The notes under the pieces were generated by a model that had not been told where the DNA came from, did no database searches, and worked only from the letters and a program-made list of their open reading frames with translations. This document shows positions 63,312 through 64,000 of a stretch of 64,000 nucleotides of DNA, in pieces. This stretch comes from Paracoccus sp. N5 (GTDB taxonomy: Bacteria; Pseudomonadota; Alphaproteobacteria; Rhodobacterales; Rhodobacteraceae). How positions within the stretch are numbered: the stretch's first letter is position 1; each line of letters starts with the position of its first letter. A program made the position numbers and the translations under genes. The stretch covers positions 2,488,001-2,552,000 of the forward strand of contig NZ_AQUO01000001.1 of NCBI RefSeq assembly GCF_000371965.1. Direction: 5' to 3'.

Positions 63312-64000
63312 CGCTCGGTTTCCTGGTCCTGCGCGCCGGCCAGCGGCAGCCGGCATTCGGTCACGGTCATGGCGCCCTCGCGCCGTGGCGGGGTGTAATC
63401 TCCGCCAAGCGCGCTGGCGCGGTCGCGCATGCCGGCCTGGCCCAGCCCCTTGCGGCCGGCGGGCCGGGGGCCGGCGCCGTCGTCCTCGACCCGGGCCAGC
63501 AGCGCGGTGCCGGGTGCCGTGGCCAGCGCGACCCCGACCCGCGTCGGGCGGGCGTGGCGCAGCGCGTTCAGCACGCTCTCGCGCACGAAGCGGAACAGCG
63601 CCACCCGCGCCGCCTCGTCGGTCGCGGGCAGGTCCTGCGGCGCATCGAGCGCGAATTCGACCTCGGGCGCCATATCGGCGAATTCGAACAGCAGCTCCTG
63701 CAGCATCTCGGCCAGGCTCGCGCCCTCGGCCGGCGACAGGCGCAGGTCGTCGATGGCGGCGCGGGCGCTGGCCCGGATCGCCGCCGCATGGCGCGAGACC
63801 GCCGCCAGCGCCCCCGCCAGGGCCGGATCGGCGGCCCCGCCGGCGCGTTCCTCGGCCTGGTCGATGGCGGCTTGCAGCGCGAAAAGCTGCGGGCCGATGC
63901 CGTCGTGCAGGTCGCTGGCGATGCGGGCGCGTTCGGATTCGGCCAGGGTCATCATCCGGCCCTGAAGGCGGCGGTTCTCGGCCCGCTCGCGTGCCAGGTG
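63308..64000 (-). CDS. HisKA_3 sensor kinase, cut by the window edge
   Basis: The C-terminal 230 residues of a histidine kinase, continuing beyond the right edge. The HisKA_3 phosphoacceptor is in ESERARIASDLHDGIGPQLF (His), and the ATPase domain has FRFVRESVLNALRHARPTRV and ARVEDDGAGPR. The N-terminal sensing part is outside the window. It is coupled to the NarL-type regulator that follows. Confidence 0.9.
   Translation of the reverse strand, partial: HLARERAENRRLQGRMMTLAESERARIASDLHDGIGPQLFALQAAIDQAEERAGGAADPALAGALAAVSRHAAAIRASARAAIDDLRLSPAEGASLAEMLQELLFEFADMAPEVEFALDAPQDLPATDEAARVALFRFVRESVLNALRHARPTRVGVALATAPGTALLARVEDDGAGPRPAGRKGLGQAGMRDRASALGGDYTPPRREGAMTVTECRLPLAGAQDQETER

Overview
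The window is GC-rich alphaproteobacterial chromosome, most like Paracoccus or a close relative in the Rhodobacterales. The evidence is the gene content and order (moxR-DUF58-DUF4159 operon, fabZ-lpxA-lpxI-lpxB, maf next to an RNase E/G gene and yacG) and the codon use; no species can be named from the sequence alone.

Left core (1-19.1 kb): a two-domain aldehyde dehydrogenase, a hydroxypyruvate isomerase/DUF1285 pair on the minus strand, a five-gene MoxR/DUF58/BatA-like envelope operon, then fabZ-lpxA-lpxI-lpxB for lipid A. After ridA come several very small genes (a 25-residue membrane peptide, a CsbD-like protein and an entericidin-like lipoprotein). The last two overlap the 3' end of a peptide-binding protein gene. 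A promoter, hairpin and terminator with no ORF between them (17305-17412) look like a small RNA gene. bdhA closes the core.

Island (about 19.1-54.44 kb, 35.3 kb): bounded by a 52-bp direct repeat of the 3' half of tRNA-Phe (19102-19153 and 54441-54492), with the intact tRNA at the right end. Just inside each end sits a pair of GTGTCCCC repeats with the same 11-bp period. The left end carries a P4-type integrase. The right end carries a separate set of tyrosine-recombinase genes whose first member is a free-standing copy of the second member's N-terminal domain. Between them lie insertion sequences (IS66 remnant, IS5-type, IS1380-type), a scrap of phage, decayed toxin-antitoxin loci (DUF433/PIN with an in-frame stop; MqsRA remnant), a DUF6880 protein, an AAA ATPase plus subtilisin-like protease pair, a compact five-gene minus-strand operon (soluble AAA-M41 protease, zinc-ribbon protein, small protein, metallophosphoesterase, ParS/MbcA-like protein), and a complete type I restriction-modification operon with an extra gene and an Abi_C protein. 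The AAA-M41 operon and the restriction operon are divergent, and the 1.3-kb gap between them is packed with GTAAC repeats, alternating purine-pyrimidine DNA, AT-rich DNA and a DnaA box.

Right core (54.44-64 kb): tRNA-Phe, yacG, RNase E/G, maf, infA, an isolated FliM/FliN-type protein, then a signalling cluster (symporter-kinase hybrid with a small two-TM protein, response regulator, ScfR-like regulator, NarL-type regulator and a HisKA_3 kinase cut by the window edge). It resembles CrbS/CrbR acetate-type regulation.

The best candidates for something undescribed are the AAA-M41/metallophosphoesterase operon with its repeat-rich upstream region, the recombinase set at the tRNA end, and the cargo inserted between hsdR and the tail of an older hsdR.
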